A stretch of 64,000 nucleotides of DNA, from the NCBI RefSeq assembly GCF_963668475.1, contig NZ_OY764544.1, positions 3,038,001-3,102,000 on the forward strand, written 5' to 3'. Shown one piece after another: positions 63,577 through 64,000 of the stretch (positions are counted from its first letter, which is position 1; the number at the start of each line of letters is the position of its first letter). A program made the position numbers and the translations under genes. This DNA is from an uncultured Methanospirillum sp. (GTDB taxonomy: Archaea > Halobacteriota > Methanomicrobia > Methanomicrobiales > Methanospirillaceae). The notes beneath the pieces are model-generated. The model searched no databases. It was not told the origin of the DNA and was given only the letters and a program-made list of their open reading frames with translations.

Positions 63577-64000
63577 TTAACTGGCAGAAATAATTTCTGT
63601 TATTCCAATCCTGATATACCGATTATTATTTGAAATTACCCCTTTAAACTGAATCTTTACCTCTTTTAATTCAGACTCAATATCGATCCTGATGTTGAAT
63701 ATCCGTTCTTCAAGAGATTTCATATTATGAATAGTGGTAATGAAGAAATCCAGAATTTTTTCACCATTTTCGATTCTGATTTGTAATAGTTTTTCCTGTA
63801 TTGAATTATTAACATTACCTCGATCAATTGAGAAAAATATCTCTGCTCTGGAGTTCAAATCAAAAAACTCTGCCTTGTCAATCTGGTAAATGAATACCAT
63901 CTCATCAGAATCATCAGCAATTAATCGATAATGCTCTTCACAATTACGAAGCCGATTCTCGATCTTTTTTCTCTCTTCTATCTCACTATGAAGGCGTTTA
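63577..64000 (-). CDS. PAS-domain sensor protein (C-terminal part)
   Basis: The frame stays open to the window edge, so the N-terminus is outside. The visible 140 residues begin with a coiled-coil type linker (SEIEERKKIENRLRNCEEHYRLIADDSDEMVF) leading into a PAS fold, and end at IGITEIISAS. No kinase domain follows, so the PAS domain is C-terminal, as in the facing response regulator. Probably part of the same signalling cluster. Confidence 0.7.
   Translation of the reverse strand, partial: KRLHSEIEERKKIENRLRNCEEHYRLIADDSDEMVFIYQIDKAEFFDLNSRAEIFFSIDRGNVNNSIQEKLLQIRIENGEKILDFFITTIHNMKSLEERIFNIRIDIESELKEVKIQFKGVISNNNRYIRIGITEIISAS

Noticed and set aside
1-64000. CRISPR arrays, tRNA or rRNA genes
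   Set aside because: No regularly spaced repeats of 25-40 bp, and no cloverleaf or rRNA-like sequence was recognised on reading either strand; a covariance-model scan would be needed to exclude small RNAs.

Overview
The window looks like chromosomal DNA of a methanogenic archaeon of the order Methanomicrobiales, most reminiscent of Methanospirillum. This is inferred from TATA-type promoters (several at leaderless spacing), a pyruvoyl-dependent arginine decarboxylase, CheC/CheD chemotaxis proteins, the archaeal families DUF1616, DUF2284 and DUF4350, and the IS repertoire (IS256, IS1634, IS630, ISH3, ISAzo13). By eye the base composition falls from balanced GC in the first 8.4 kb to strongly AT-rich across the polysaccharide region (about 16-51 kb).

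Layout. 1-2058: end of a chemotaxis locus (cheD fragment and a TPR-CheC fusion). 2198-8439: arginine and polyamine genes (pdaD, carA, carB, argG) with candidate operators in the pdaD/carA divergent promoter region. 8459-15875: a minus-strand MoxR-DUF58-membrane protein locus plus a secreted protein. 16389-27172: a plus-strand surface-polysaccharide operon (UDP-HexNAc epimerase and dehydrogenase, flippase, CDP-glucose branch with C-methyltransferase, aminotransferase, N-acyltransferase and O-acyltransferase). 27172-34335: a nested insertion-sequence array. 34374-51412: a minus-strand polysaccharide block (glycosyltransferases, a CDP-alditol-like module, an amidotransferase fusion, nucleotide-sugar epimerases, UDP-GlcNAc 2-epimerase, polyprenyl-type GT2). 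52469-58847: secreted proteins, including a TPR-NHL-transglutaminase-like protein and a PEGA protein. 59267-64000: a DUF1616 membrane protein and His-Asp signalling proteins.

How it fits together. The two polysaccharide blocks converge on the IS array and together encode precursor synthesis, glycan assembly, export and decoration of what is probably a surface glycan or glycoprotein glycan. A shared promoter element (about TCTATTGCATGGCA followed at once by a TATA box) precedes the left polysaccharide operon, the right GT2 gene and three secreted-protein genes. This suggests a cell-surface regulon and is the most interesting unexplained signal here. The IS array can be unpacked: IS256 lies inside IS1634 with an 8-bp target duplication, and an ISH3-type element carrying an ISAzo13-type element lies inside a decayed IS630 with a 5-bp target duplication.
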